Shown in pieces: positions 36,557 to 45,497 of a stretch of DNA of 64,000 bases. The notes beneath the pieces were generated by a model. The model did no database searches. It worked only from the letters and a program-made list of their open reading frames with translations, and was not told the DNA's origin. The stretch spans positions 3,954,501 to 4,018,500 of the forward strand of contig NZ_CP097322.1 in NCBI RefSeq assembly GCF_023515955.1. Reading direction: 5' to 3'. Origin of the DNA: Streptomyces sp. RerS4. Lineage in GTDB: Bacteria > Actinomycetota > Actinomycetes > Streptomycetales > Streptomycetaceae. A program made the translations under genes and the position numbers. Within the stretch, counting starts at the first letter, position 1. Every line of letters begins with the position of its first letter.

Positions 36557-37180
36557 TCAGGAGGGCAGGAGGCGCTGTTCCTTGGCCACCGATACGGCGC
36601 CGGCGCGGGTGTCGACGCCGAGTTTGTCGTAGATGCGGCCCAGGTGGGTCTTGACGGTGGCCTCGCTGATGAACAGGGCGCGGGCGATGTCGCGGTTGCC
36701 GAGGCCGCGCGCGAGTTGGCCGAGGATGTCGAGTTCGCGGTCGGTGAGGGTGGGGCGGCTGCCCCGCATGTGGGCCATGACGCGGCTGGCGACGGGGGCG
36801 GACAGGGTGGTGCGGCCGGCTGCCGCCGAGTGGATGGCGGCGAACAGTTCCTCGGGGCGTTCCGCCTTCAGGAGGTAGCCGGTCGCGCCGGCGCCGATGG
36901 CGCGGGTGATGTCGGCGTCGGTGTCGTAGGTGGTCAGCACCAGGACGTGCGGGGGCGACGGCAGGGCGGTGATGCGGCGCGTGGCCTCGACACCGTCGAT
37001 GCCCTTGCCGAGCTGGAGGTCCATCAGCACCACGTCCGGGTGGAGCTTGGCGGCCAGCGCGACGGCCTCCTCGCCGCTGTCGGCCTCGCCGAGCACCTCG
37101 ATGTCCGGCTCGCTGCCGAGGAGGGCGAGCAGGCCGGCGCGGACCACCACGTGGTCGTCGCAGAGGAGGATCGTGGTCAT
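36557..37180 (-). CDS. senR: NarL/LuxR-family response regulator, SenR-like
   Basis: A 207-aa regulator. The receiver has LLCDDHVVVR, phosphoacceptor Asp in VVLMDLQLG, Thr in VLTTYD and Lys in YLLKAERPEE. The C-terminal LuxR HTH reads LTDRELDILGQLARGLGNRD then ISEATVKTHLGRIYDKLGV. It overlaps the kinase gene by 4 bp (ATGA). The kinase has several membrane helices and the operon faces an HbpS-type gene, matching the SenS-SenR-HbpS haem and redox sensing system of Streptomyces reticuli (name by context). Confidence 0.82.
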   Translation of the reverse strand: MTTILLCDDHVVVRAGLLALLGSEPDIEVLGEADSGEEAVALAAKLHPDVVLMDLQLGKGIDGVEATRRITALPSPPHVLVLTTYDTDADITRAIGAGATGYLLKAERPEELFAAIHSAAAGRTTLSAPVASRVMAHMRGSRPTLTDRELDILGQLARGLGNRDIARALFISEATVKTHLGRIYDKLGVDTRAGAVSVAKEQRLLPS

Positions 37181-38358
37181 CCTGTGGGCTCCAGGGGGAT
37201 CGAGGCGGAGAGTACGGTGCCCTCGCCCGGGGTGGATTCGATCGTCAGGGTTCCGCCGAGCTGGCGCACGCGGGCGCGCATGGCGGGCAGGCCGTGGCCC
37301 CGGGTCTCGGCGGTGGCCGCTGCCGCGGGTCTGGCTTCGGTGAAGCCGTCGCCGTCGTCGGCGACGTCCAGGACCACCTGGTCGCCGAGGAAGCTGAGCG
37401 TGAGCGCGGCCGTACGGGCCCCCGAGTGCTCCCGTACGTTGGCCAGCGCCCCCTGCGCGATGCGCAGCAGTGCAGATTCGGCGCGGTCGGGGAGCGGGGC
37501 GGGGGCGCCCTCCAGGTGGAAGCGGACCTCGATGTCGGGGCCGGCGTCCAGGGCCCGGAGGGCCTCGGCGAGGCCGGCGCCGTTCTCCAGCTCGGGCGGG
37601 GCCAGGTCGTGCACGAGCCGGCGCGCCTCGGCGAGGCCGCGGGCGGCGATGCCGGTGGCGGTGCGGACATGGGCGCGGGCGGTGGTGGGGTCGCTGTCCC
37701 AGGTGCGGTCGGCGGCCTGGAGCAGCATCTGCTGGCTGGACAGGTGCTGGGCGAGGGTGTCGTGGATCTCCATGGACAGCCGCTGGCGCTCGGCGAGGGT
37801 GCCTTCGCGGCGTTCGGTGGCGGCGAGTTCCCGGCGGGTGCGGATGAGGTCGTCGATCAGCGCGCGTTGGGCGGCGGCCTGGCGTTCCATGTGGACGAAG
37901 ACGGCCGTGGCGAGGGCGGCGACGGCCGGCGGGGCGAGGAGGAGGTTGGGGTCGAAGTCGGTGGACAGGCGTAGCTGGGCGGCGACGACGAACACGGTGA
38001 GCAGGGCCACGAGGACGATCGCCGCGCGCGGGGGCAGCGTACGCAGGGCGGTGAAGAACAGCGGTACCGCGCACCAGGCGAAGCTCGGGGCGAGGACGAC
38101 GAGGACCACCCAGGTGGCGACGACGAGCAGCAGCCAGAGCCTGCGGCGCGGGGTGGGGGTGGAGGTGGCGCTGACGGCGGGGCCGAGGACGTAGAGCAGG
38201 GCGAGCGCGATGCTGAGGGAGATCACCCAGGGCGTGCGGGGCTCGCCGGGGTGGCGCAGCAGGAACCGCGCCACCGACGCGCCGAGGAGCAGGAAGAACG
38301 CCGTGTGCATGACGGTGGCCAGGGCGCGGGTGTCGGACTTCCGCGGGGGACGGCTCAC
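37177..38358 (-). CDS. senS: HisKA_3-type sensor kinase, SenS-like
   Basis: A 393-aa kinase. About five membrane helices occupy the first 150 residues, followed by the HisKA_3 domain with ERQRLSMEIHDTLAQHLSSQ and an ATPase domain ending HGLPAMRARVRQLGG and PGEGTVLSASIPL. The start at GTG 38358 is preferred because AGGAG lies 5 nt upstream; ATG 38391 would add 11 residues but has no such signal. In the SenS-SenR model, extracellular HbpS interacts with SenS and modulates its autophosphorylation. Confidence 0.82.
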   Translation of the reverse strand: MSRPPRKSDTRALATVMHTAFFLLLGASVARFLLRHPGEPRTPWVISLSIALALLYVLGPAVSATSTPTPRRRLWLLLVVATWVVLVVLAPSFAWCAVPLFFTALRTLPPRAAIVLVALLTVFVVAAQLRLSTDFDPNLLLAPPAVAALATAVFVHMERQAAAQRALIDDLIRTRRELAATERREGTLAERQRLSMEIHDTLAQHLSSQQMLLQAADRTWDSDPTTARAHVRTATGIAARGLAEARRLVHDLAPPELENGAGLAEALRALDAGPDIEVRFHLEGAPAPLPDRAESALLRIAQGALANVREHSGARTAALTLSFLGDQVVLDVADDGDGFTEARPAAAATAETRGHGLPAMRARVRQLGGTLTIESTPGEGTVLSASIPLEPTG

Positions 38359-38492
38359 GGTGGCTCCTGGGGAGGGCGGGTAGGTTTCCATCTTCCCGCC
38401 TCTGCCCTGGCCGGGCGGTGGTCGGGGCGGTCGGTGGTCGGTCGGGCGGCGCCCGTGGCCCGAGCCCCGAGGAGCGAAGCTCCCGAGGCCGA

Positions 38493-38810
38493 GCCCCGCG
38501 ACGATGCCCCGGGCCGGCGCCCCGCGACGATGCCCCGGGCCGGCGCCCGGGTCGGCGCCCGGGACCAGGCCCGAGCCGGCGCCGGGACCAGCGCCCGGAC
38601 CTAGTCCGGGCCGGCGCCCCGGGACCAGGCGCGGGCCGGCGCCCGGGACCAGCGCCCGGACCTAGTCCGGGTCGGCGCCCCGGGACCAGGCGCGGGCTGG
38701 CGTCCTGGGCCAAGCCCGAGCCGGCGTCCTGGGACCAAGCCCGAGCCGGCGCCCGGGACCAGGCCCGGGTCGGCGTCCCGGGACCAGGTCCGGGACATGC
38801 TCCGGGACGG
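38493..38810. repeat. Degenerate tandem array of about 25-bp units between senS and hbpS
   Basis: About 12 units of the type GCCCGGGACCAGGC followed by CCGAGCCGGC. Two exact 26-bp copies open the array (38493-38518 and 38519-38544). A 35+25 bp pair is then duplicated (38581-38640 and 38641-38700 approximately). The surrounding spacer (38359-39075) has no convincing gene; the repeats give long Gly/Pro/Arg frames that I regard as noise. Confidence 0.8.
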
Positions 38811-38945
38811 TGTTCTCGGGTTGGGGTTCGGGGCGGGGCTCCGGGTTGGGGTTCGGACCAGGGCACAGGTGGGGGCGGGGGTGCCTCCGCCCCGGGGTGG
38901 ATCTCTCCAGCAGAACCCGGCGGCAGCCGGTGCGCATCGGCCGAT

Positions 38946-38967
38946 CGGTTGACCCTTGGGTCAACCG
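38946..38967. promoter_or_regulatory. 22-bp palindrome upstream of hbpS, candidate SenR operator
   Basis: CGGTTGACCC, then TT, then GGGTCAACCG: perfect 10-bp arms. It lies about 110 bp before the hbpS start. Given the divergent senS-senR operon it is the best candidate for the SenR binding site. Confidence 0.5.
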
Positions 38968-39075
38968 GTGGGGTGGCCGTTGGGAGCCGGTACGGGGACG
39001 GGGCATGGGTGGGGGCGGGGTGAGGCTTGGGGGGTAGTCAGTCGAGCCGATGACCGGCCCCAGCCAGGAGCAGAC

Positions 39076-39627
39076 ATGAACACCCGCACCCGCGTTCTCA
39101 CCGGTACCGCTCTCGCCGTCGCCCTCGGGGCCGGCGCCTTCGGGGCCGTCAGCGCCACCGCCGCTCCCGCGCCGGAGCAGGCCCCCGCCCAGGCCGTCGC
39201 GAAGAAGGACAACGACAAGAACTTCACCACCTCCACCCACCTCACCATCGACGCCGCGACCCGCGCCGCCCAGGCCGCGCTCGACGCCGCGCAGAAGGAG
39301 AACCAGAAGGTGACGGTCGCGGTGGTGGACCGCAACGGCAACACCATCGTCACCCTGCGCGGCGACGGCGCCGGCCCGCAGTCCTACGAATCCGCCCAGC
39401 GCAAGGCGTTCACCGCCGTGTCCTGGAACGCCCCGACCTCGGTGCTCGTCGGCCGCCTCGCGCAGGCCCCGAACCTGAAGGACATCCCCGGCACCCTCTT
39501 CCTCGGTGGCGGCGTCCCGGTCCAGGCCAACGGTGCCCCGGTCGCGGGCGTCGGCGTGGCCGGTGCCCCGAGCGGCGACCTGGACGAGAAGTTCGCGAAG
39601 GCCGGCGTCGACTCCCTCGACAAGTAA
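39076..39627 (+). CDS. hbpS: Secreted haem-binding protein HbpS-like (GlcG/HbpS family)
   Basis: A 183-aa protein with a signal peptide (TRVLTGTALAVALGAGAFGA, then SATAAPA) and a GlcG/HbpS domain: LTIDAATRAAQAALDAAQ, VTVAVVDRNGNTIVTLRGDG, ESAQRKAFTAVSW and GGGVPVQANGAPVAGVGVAG. HbpS binds haem outside the cell and signals through the SenS kinase; both partners are encoded next door on the opposite strand. ATG 39076 has AGGAG 5 nt upstream. Confidence 0.85.
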   Translation: MNTRTRVLTGTALAVALGAGAFGAVSATAAPAPEQAPAQAVAKKDNDKNFTTSTHLTIDAATRAAQAALDAAQKENQKVTVAVVDRNGNTIVTLRGDGAGPQSYESAQRKAFTAVSWNAPTSVLVGRLAQAPNLKDIPGTLFLGGGVPVQANGAPVAGVGVAGAPSGDLDEKFAKAGVDSLDK

Positions 39628-39645
39628 TCCGCGAGGGACGCACAC

Positions 39646-39683
39646 CGCGGAGGCACCCGGGGATGGTCTCGGGTGCCTCCGCG
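39646..39683. terminator. Bidirectional terminator after hbpS
   Basis: CGCGGAGGCACCCG and its complement form a perfect 14-bp stem with a 10-nt loop, 3 bp from the stop of the convergent small gene. Confidence 0.85.
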
Positions 39684-39685
39684 TG

Positions 39686-39913
39686 TCAGTGGTGGGGTTC
39701 GTCGTACTCGTGGACGTGGGTGCGGGGTCGGGCGTGGTGTTCCGGAGTGAACCGGGCGTTGTGCTCCTGCGCGCCCTGCCGGGCCTGGTCCTTGCGGTCG
39801 TACACGTGACCGTCCGGGACGGTGTCCTCTTCGGGGCACCAGACTTCCCAGTCCGTGTCCGCGCGCAGCTCGCTCATCTCGGCCGCGTATTGCTGTTCGT
39901 CGGGTTTCGTCAT
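39686..39913 (-). CDS. Small His/Asp-rich hypothetical protein, 75 aa
   Basis: A 75-aa acidic protein with ADTDWEVWCPEEDTVPDGHV and a His-rich end (HHARPRTHVHEYDEPHH). GAGGGG lies about 11 nt before the ATG and third-codon GC is high, supporting a real gene. The His-rich tail could bind metal, but this is only suggestive. No family is recognised. Confidence 0.6.
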   Translation of the reverse strand: MTKPDEQQYAAEMSELRADTDWEVWCPEEDTVPDGHVYDRKDQARQGAQEHNARFTPEHHARPRTHVHEYDEPHH

Positions 39914-40005
39914 CAGGGATCAACCCCTCACGATCCCAGTCTCCGGTCGGTGCCGCGGGCCGCGCAACCGGGGAGGGGGCGCGCAGCCCGCTTAGGATCG
40001 AGGCC

Positions 40006-41424
40006 GTGGACCACCGTGCCGTACCTCGTCTCGTCGTCGCCGTGCTGCTCTGCCTCGCCGCGCTGGCCACGGGCTGTACGGGCGCCACGGTGCAGGGCCG
40101 CCCCGGTGCGTCCGGGCTGCGCGATCCGTACTTCCCGCGCGCCGGCAACGGCGGCTACCAGGTCGAGCACTACGCCCTCGACCTGGACTACGACCCCGCC
40201 GACGGCGAGCTGCGCGCCACGGCCGTCCTCACCGCCCGCGCCGAGCAGGGCCTCAGCTCCTTCAACCTGGACTTCAGCGGTCTCAAGGTCGAGGAGGTGC
40301 GGGTGGACGGCGTCGGCGCACGCCACAACCGCACCGGCACCGAGCTGACGGTGCGGCCCGCCGAGGACCTGGAGAAGGGCGAGGTCTTCCGTACGGAGGT
40401 CGACTACCGAGGCCGGCCGAAGCCCGTCCTCGATCCCGACGGCTCGCGGGAGGGCTGGATCGCCACCGCCGACGGCGCCGTCGCCGTCGGCGAACCGGTC
40501 GGGTCGATGGGCTGGTTCCCCGGCAACCACCACCCCAGCGACAAGGCGACGTACGACGTCACCCTCACCGTCCCGAACGGCTACGAGGCCGTGTCCAACG
40601 GCGAGTTGGCCTCGCGGACCGAGGTGGACGGCGGGCGGACGGCCTTCGCCTGGCGCAGTCGCGAGCCGGTGGCGAGCTACCTCGTCACCGCCGCCGTCGG
40701 CCGGTTCGAGGTGGCCACCGGCCGCACCCCGTCCGGTGTCTCCGTCTACCACGCGGTCTCCCCCGGGGAGGCGGCCGGCAGCGAGGCGGCGCTCGCGAAG
40801 ACCTCGGACATCGTGGAGTGGGGCAGCCGGCGCTTCGGCCCGTACCCCTTCGGGACGGTCGGTTCCATCGTGATGCCGTCCGAGACCCTCGCGTACGCGC
40901 TGGAGACGCAGACCAAGCCCGTCTACTCCGGCGCCCCCGACGAACTGCTGGTCCTGCACGAGCTGGCCCACCAGTGGTTCGGGAACTCGGTGTCGCCGAA
41001 GTCCTGGAAGGACATGTGGCTGAACGAGGGGTTCGCCACCTACGCCGAGTGGTTGTGGGCCGAGGACCACGGCGGGGTCGGCGCCCAGCGCCGCTTCGAC
41101 GCCTTCCTGACCGGTGACACCTCCGTCGACGCCGCCGCCGACAACGACTGGGCCGCCTTCCCGCCCGCCGACCCGCCGGGCGCGGAACACATCTCCGACG
41201 ATCCCGTGTACACGCGCGGCGCGATGGTCCTGCACCGGATCCGGCAGGAGGTGGGGGACGAGAAGTTCTTCGACCTGCTGCGCGGCTGGGCGACCGACCA
41301 CCGGCACGGGAACGCGAGCACCGCCGACTTCACCGCCTACGCGCAGCGGCGCACGGGCCACGACCTGAAGAAGGTCTGGGATGTCTGGCTGTACGGCGAG
41401 GGGCGCCCCAAGGCGCCACGGTAG
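40006..41424 (+). CDS. M1-family zinc metallopeptidase, lipoprotein
   Basis: A 472-aa protein. A signal with lipobox LATGC would anchor it outside the membrane. An aminopeptidase-N-like beta domain is followed by the catalytic domain with the zinc motif HELAHQW and the third ligand Glu in NEGFATYAEW, with substrate Tyr candidate in DPVYTRGAM. The large C-terminal domain of full-size aminopeptidase N is missing, typical of short bacterial M1 enzymes. The GTG start has TAGGAT ending 7 nt upstream (leaderless). Confidence 0.88.
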   Translation: MDHRAVPRLVVAVLLCLAALATGCTGATVQGRPGASGLRDPYFPRAGNGGYQVEHYALDLDYDPADGELRATAVLTARAEQGLSSFNLDFSGLKVEEVRVDGVGARHNRTGTELTVRPAEDLEKGEVFRTEVDYRGRPKPVLDPDGSREGWIATADGAVAVGEPVGSMGWFPGNHHPSDKATYDVTLTVPNGYEAVSNGELASRTEVDGGRTAFAWRSREPVASYLVTAAVGRFEVATGRTPSGVSVYHAVSPGEAAGSEAALAKTSDIVEWGSRRFGPYPFGTVGSIVMPSETLAYALETQTKPVYSGAPDELLVLHELAHQWFGNSVSPKSWKDMWLNEGFATYAEWLWAEDHGGVGAQRRFDAFLTGDTSVDAAADNDWAAFPPADPPGAEHISDDPVYTRGAMVLHRIRQEVGDEKFFDLLRGWATDHRHGNASTADFTAYAQRRTGHDLKKVWDVWLYGEGRPKAPR

Positions 41425-41462
41425 GTGAAGCCCCCCGCCCGACGGGGGCGGGGGGCTTCACC
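41424..41462. terminator. Bidirectional terminator between the M1 peptidase gene and terD
   Basis: A 17-bp perfect stem (GGTGAAGCCCCCCGCCC with complement) and 5-nt loop start at the last base of the peptidase gene. Confidence 0.87.
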
Positions 41463-41488
41463 AGGGGTGTCGCGCGATCGGCCGCCGA

Positions 41489-42064
41489 TCAGACGTTGAC
41501 GCCGAAGTCCTGCGCGATGCCCGTCAGGCCCGAGGCGTAGCCCTGGCCGACGGCGCGGAACTTCCACTCGGCGCCGCTGCGGTAGAGCTCGCCGAAGACC
41601 ATGGCGGTCTCGGTCGCGGCGTCCTCGGAGAGGTCGTAGCGGGCGATCTCGCCGCCGCCGGCCTGGTTCACGACGCGGATGTACGCGTTGCGGACCTGGC
41701 CGAAGTTCTGGCTGCGGGATTCGGCGTCGTAGATCGAGACCGGGAAGACGATCTTGTCGACGTCGGCGGGCAGGCCGGCGAGGTTGACGTTGATCGCCTC
41801 GTCGTCGCCCGAGCCCTCGCCCGTGCGGTTGTCGCCGGTGTGGACGATGGTCTGGTCCGGGGTGGACTTGTTGTTGAAGAACACGAAGTGGTTGTCCGAG
41901 ACGACCTTGCCCATCGTGTTGACCGCGATGGCGGAGGCGTCCAGGTCGAAGTCGACACCGGTCGTCGTACGGACGTCCCAGCCGAGGCCGACCGTGACGG
42001 CGCTGAGGCCCGGGGCCTCCTTCGTGAGCGAGACGTTGCCGCCCTTGGACAGGCTTACTGCCAT
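41489..42064 (-). CDS. terD: TerD-family calcium-binding stress protein
   Basis: A 191-aa TerD protein with the characteristic VGLGWDVR, FDLDASA, HFVFFNNKSTPDQTIVHTGD and EAINVNLAGLPADVDKIVFP. Paired acidic motifs bind calcium. TerD proteins act in tellurite and stress tolerance and, in Streptomyces, in differentiation. Here it stands alone, without other ter genes, and is convergent with the peptidase gene. Confidence 0.93.
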   Translation of the reverse strand: MAVSLSKGGNVSLTKEAPGLSAVTVGLGWDVRTTTGVDFDLDASAIAVNTMGKVVSDNHFVFFNNKSTPDQTIVHTGDNRTGEGSGDDEAINVNLAGLPADVDKIVFPVSIYDAESRSQNFGQVRNAYIRVVNQAGGGEIARYDLSEDAATETAMVFGELYRSGAEWKFRAVGQGYASGLTGIAQDFGVNV

Positions 42065-42219
42065 TTTGACTGGTGTCCCTTCCTCGTCACATGACCTCGA
42101 TGTGGGGTCAAGTTACCGCTGTCCTTCATAACGTGGGGAAGGGGTCCTCAGGTTCCGGCGCGGCCGACGGACCTGGAAATACGGGTGACGGGCGGCTGAC
42201 TGGGCCCGATGATGGGGGC

Positions 42220-42645
42220 ATGCCTGGTCCCTATGTCATCCGCGGTTCGGTCGTGCTTCCCGAGCGGGAGCTGACCTGGCGTTTCTCACGTTCCTCCGGG
42301 CCGGGCGGCCAGCACGTGAACACCTCCGACTCGCGCGCGGAGCTGCTGTTCGACCTGGCGGCGACGACGGCACTGCCGGACGTGTGGAAGGCGCGGGCCC
42401 TGGAGCGGCTGGCGTCTCGCCTGGTCGACGGGGTGGTGACCGTACGGGCCTCCGAGCACCGCTCCCAGCTGCGCAACCGCGAGATGGCCATGGTGCGGCT
42501 GGCCTCGCTGCTCGCGGAGGCGACGGCCCCGCCGCCGAAGGCCCGCCGGGCCACGAAGATCCCGCGCGGCATCAACGAGCGCCGGCTGCGCGAGAAGAAG
42601 GCCCGCGCCGAGACGAAGCGCGGCCGCACCGGCCGCGACTGGTAA
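42220..42645 (+). CDS. arfB: ArfB-like peptidyl-tRNA hydrolase (ribosome rescue)
   Basis: A 141-aa release-factor-like protein. The catalytic GGQ motif is in SSGPGGQHVNTSDSRAEL, and a basic C-terminal tail (RATKIPRGINERRLREKKAR) would enter the mRNA channel of stalled ribosomes. This is the ArfB/YaeJ design: it releases nascent chains on ribosomes lacking a stop codon. The start at ATG 42220 is the first that matches the family's length; the upstream frame lacks coding character. No clear ribosome-binding site. Confidence 0.87.
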   Translation: MPGPYVIRGSVVLPERELTWRFSRSSGPGGQHVNTSDSRAELLFDLAATTALPDVWKARALERLASRLVDGVVTVRASEHRSQLRNREMAMVRLASLLAEATAPPPKARRATKIPRGINERRLREKKARAETKRGRTGRDW

Positions 42646-42688
42646 TCCGAGCCCCCGCCCCCCGGCCGCCCGGCCCCTGGCCCCGCCC

Positions 42689-43261
42689 CTACGGCGCCAA
42701 GTGCCGGTAGCGCCCCCGGAAGTACGTCAGCGGCGGGGAGTCCGGGTCGGGCAGGGAGGCCCGCAGGACGCGGCCGATCACCAGCGTGTGGTCCCCGGCC
42801 ACGACCCGGGACTCCGTACGGCACTCCAGCGCGGCGAGGGCGTGCGTCAGCAGCGGAGCCCCCGACACCTCACCCCGTACGTGCGGCACGTTCTCGAACA
42901 GCAGCCGGTCGCTGATCCGGTTCTTCATGGCGAACCGGCCCGCCACCTGGACCTGGCTGTCCGCGAGGACGGACACCGCCCACAGCGGCTGCTCCGCCAG
43001 CAGGTCGTCCATCCGCGAGTCCTCCCGCACGCTCACCAGCACCAGCGGGGGGTCCAGCGACACCGACATGAACGCGGTCGCCGTCATGCCGACGTCCTCC
43101 CCGCGCGGCCCGCCCGCCGTCAGGGGCGGCTCGTGCGCGGTGATCAGGCACACGCCCGCCGTCAGCCGGGACATGGCGGCCCGGAACTCGTCGTTGCTCA
43201 CCCCCTCAGGATGGGGGGTGGCGGACGGTGCGGCGGTCGTATCAAAGGTCGTGTTCGGCAC
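42689..43261 (-). CDS. Flavin reductase family protein
   Basis: A 190-aa FMN-binding split-barrel protein: FRAAMSRLTAGVCLITAH, GMTATAFMSVSLDPPLVLVS and TYFRGRYRHLAP. Such enzymes supply reduced flavin to monooxygenases. No monooxygenase is adjacent, so the partner is unknown. Start GTG 43261 is supported by TAGCGT ending 7 nt upstream (leaderless). Confidence 0.83.
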   Translation of the reverse strand: MPNTTFDTTAAPSATPHPEGVSNDEFRAAMSRLTAGVCLITAHEPPLTAGGPRGEDVGMTATAFMSVSLDPPLVLVSVREDSRMDDLLAEQPLWAVSVLADSQVQVAGRFAMKNRISDRLLFENVPHVRGEVSGAPLLTHALAALECRTESRVVAGDHTLVIGRVLRASLPDPDSPPLTYFRGRYRHLAP

Positions 43262-43436
43262 GACCCGAACGCTAATCCCACCGCCGCCCCCGCACATCGG
43301 CCGCCGGCCCGAGCCGCGCCCCCGCCCCCCGACCTAGTCCCCCGACGTAGTCCCTCGGGCGTATGGTTTGCTCCCGAGAACGAGCGGGAGTACTCCCGTT
43401 CAACACCCCCCGCAGGATGCCCTGTTATTCATCTCA

Positions 43437-43452
43437 TGTGACTTGAGTCACA
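43437..43452. promoter_or_regulatory. Candidate BldD box upstream of cdgB
   Basis: TGTGACT-TG-AGTCACA is a perfect palindrome with the GTGA/TCAC half-sites of the BldD-c-di-GMP operator. A second weaker palindrome, CACTG-N5-CAGTG, lies at 43494-43508. BldD control of cdgB is known in Streptomyces; the site here is inferred from sequence. The rest of 43262-43578 holds no gene. Confidence 0.65.
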
Positions 43453-43578
43453 GAGAGCAAGATTTGTTGACCCTGTGTACCTGCCGCACAGCTCACTGTG
43501 ATTCAGTGGACGGGACACCGCAACGAAACGCCGATGACAAACCTGGAGTTGCTGTCGAGGTCTCGGGGAGAGCGAGCA

Positions 43579-45429
43579 ATGGAGACCGAGTCGGAGCCGT
43601 ACGTCCGTCTTGCGACCTTGCGGCAGCTGCACCAGGTGGTGGCCGAACTCAACACCGCCCGCAGCCTGGCCGACACCCTGCAGACCGTCGTGGACGGCAT
43701 CGTGAAGGGCCTCGGCTACGAACTCGCCTGCGTCAATCTCGTCCGTCCTGACGGGGATCTCGTCGTCGCCGCCTTCGCCGGAGACCCCGCCGCCGAAGCC
43801 CTGATCACCGGTCGCGTCGGCTCGCGCCCCTCGTGGGAACGCCGGCTGGCCATGGGCGAGGCCTGGGACGGCCTGCGCTTCATCCCGCACACCGAGGGGT
43901 GGGTCCTCCTGGAGGACGACGTACCCCAGTGGCACACGGACGGCCCCGATCCGCGGTTCGAGGACGAATGGCACCCCGAGGACCGCCTCTACGCCCCCAT
44001 GTACGCGACGGGCGGGGAACTTCTGGGTGTCATTTCGGTGGACAGACCGCGCAACGGGCGCCGCCCCGGCGCGTGGGGGCGCGAGGCGCTCCAGATGTAC
44101 GCCTTCCAGGCGGCGATTGCGATCAGCAACGCGCGGCTGCGCGCGAACATGCAGCGCGCCCTGGTCCGACTGGAGCGCGAGCAGCAGGCGTTGCGGGCCA
44201 GTGAAGAGTCGTTCCGGCAGGCCTTCGAGTACGCGCCCAGCGGCATGGCCATCGCCGAGATGGGCGGCGACCAGCACGGCCGGCTGCTGCGCACCAACGA
44301 CGCGCTGTGCCGGCTCCTCGGCCGGCCCGCGTCCGTCCTGCGCCGCTACTCCTTCTCCGACCTCGTCCACCCCGAGGACATCGGCACCCTGCTGCGCACC
44401 TCCGCCGAGGGCGGCCGCGCCGAGCTGCGCCTCGGGCGGCGCGACGGCACGTACGTGTGGGTCTCGCTGCGCAATTCCGTCGTCGCGGACGCCGCCGACG
44501 GCCCCCGCTTCCTGCTGACCCACGTCGAGGACATCGAGGAGCGCAAGCGGCACGAACTCCAGCTCGCGCACCGCGCCAGCCACGACTCCCTCACCGGCCT
44601 GCCCAACAGCGCCGAGCTGCGCGCCCGCCTCGGCGCCCGACTGTGCCGGCGGCCACAGTCCGTACGGGCCACCGCCGTCGAGGCCCTGGACGCGGCCTAC
44701 GAGGCACGACCGGGCGCGGCGGCCGGCACCGGCGAGCACGGCGGGTACGGGGACCCCGGCGGCTACGGCGGCTACGGGGCCCACGCCGGCTACGGCGCCC
44801 ACCCCGGCTACGGCGGTCCGCCGGGTCCCGACACCCACGACGGCGCCGGCGACGCGGGCGGCGGCCACCCCGGAGCGGGCGGCGCCCCCTACGACTTCCC
44901 GGGCGCGGTCCCCGCCGGGATCCCCGGCCAGGCCGGCCCCGGCCCCGGCGCCGGCCAGGGGTTGCCGGACGGGGGCCCGTACGATCACCACGTCCACACC
45001 GTCGCCCCCGCCTCGGACATCGACGACGGGACGAAGGGGCTCGCGGTGCTCTTCTGCGACCTCGACGGCTTCAAGTCGATCAACGACCGGTTCGGCCACC
45101 ACACGGGCGACGCCGTGCTGATCGAGGTGGCCCGACGGCTCACGACGGGCGTCAGGGACGGTGACACGGTCGCCCGGCTGGGTGGTGACGAGTTCGTCGT
45201 CCTCGCCGACGGCCTGGGCGCCGCAGACGCCGCCGACCTCGCCGTCCGACTGCGCAACGCGATCATCCCGCCGATCCGGGTGGACGGCCGCGCGGTCCGT
45301 GTGGGGGCCAGTTTCGGGATCGGCTGGGCGAGCTGCGGCATGTCGGCGGACGAGGTGCTGCGCTCAGCCGACCAGCGGATGTACATCGAGAAAAGGTCCC
45401 GCTCCAAGGCCCACCGTCGCGCCGGGTGA
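43579..45429 (+). CDS. cdgB: GAF-PAS-GGDEF diguanylate cyclase, CdgB-like
   Basis: A 616-aa protein: GAF domain (about 15-190), short coiled linker, PAS domain (about 208-325) and GGDEF domain from about 330. The active site is GGDEF at 535-539, and the product-inhibition site RxxD (Arg526, Asp529) is present, so it should make c-di-GMP. A Gly/Tyr/His/Pro-rich insertion of about 130 residues (355-486) splits the GGDEF domain between its first helix and the strand LAVLFCDLDGF. ATG 43579 with GGGGAGA upstream is preferred over ATG 43498. The protein matches Streptomyces CdgB. Confidence 0.88.
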   Translation: METESEPYVRLATLRQLHQVVAELNTARSLADTLQTVVDGIVKGLGYELACVNLVRPDGDLVVAAFAGDPAAEALITGRVGSRPSWERRLAMGEAWDGLRFIPHTEGWVLLEDDVPQWHTDGPDPRFEDEWHPEDRLYAPMYATGGELLGVISVDRPRNGRRPGAWGREALQMYAFQAAIAISNARLRANMQRALVRLEREQQALRASEESFRQAFEYAPSGMAIAEMGGDQHGRLLRTNDALCRLLGRPASVLRRYSFSDLVHPEDIGTLLRTSAEGGRAELRLGRRDGTYVWVSLRNSVVADAADGPRFLLTHVEDIEERKRHELQLAHRASHDSLTGLPNSAELRARLGARLCRRPQSVRATAVEALDAAYEARPGAAAGTGEHGGYGDPGGYGGYGAHAGYGAHPGYGGPPGPDTHDGAGDAGGGHPGAGGAPYDFPGAVPAGIPGQAGPGPGAGQGLPDGGPYDHHVHTVAPASDIDDGTKGLAVLFCDLDGFKSINDRFGHHTGDAVLIEVARRLTTGVRDGDTVARLGGDEFVVLADGLGAADAADLAVRLRNAIIPPIRVDGRAVRVGASFGIGWASCGMSADEVLRSADQRMYIEKRSRSKAHRRAG

Positions 45430-45497
45430 GTGGATCGACCACCCGTGGGCGCACGTGTTCGGGGTAGGCTCCCGGGGGTCGAAAGGAGTGACCTGCG

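Noticed and set aside
38418..39023. Plus- and minus-strand frames through the senS-hbpS spacer encoding Gly/Pro/Arg repeats
   Set aside because: They are by-products of the tandem DNA repeat; no start signal and no codon bias.
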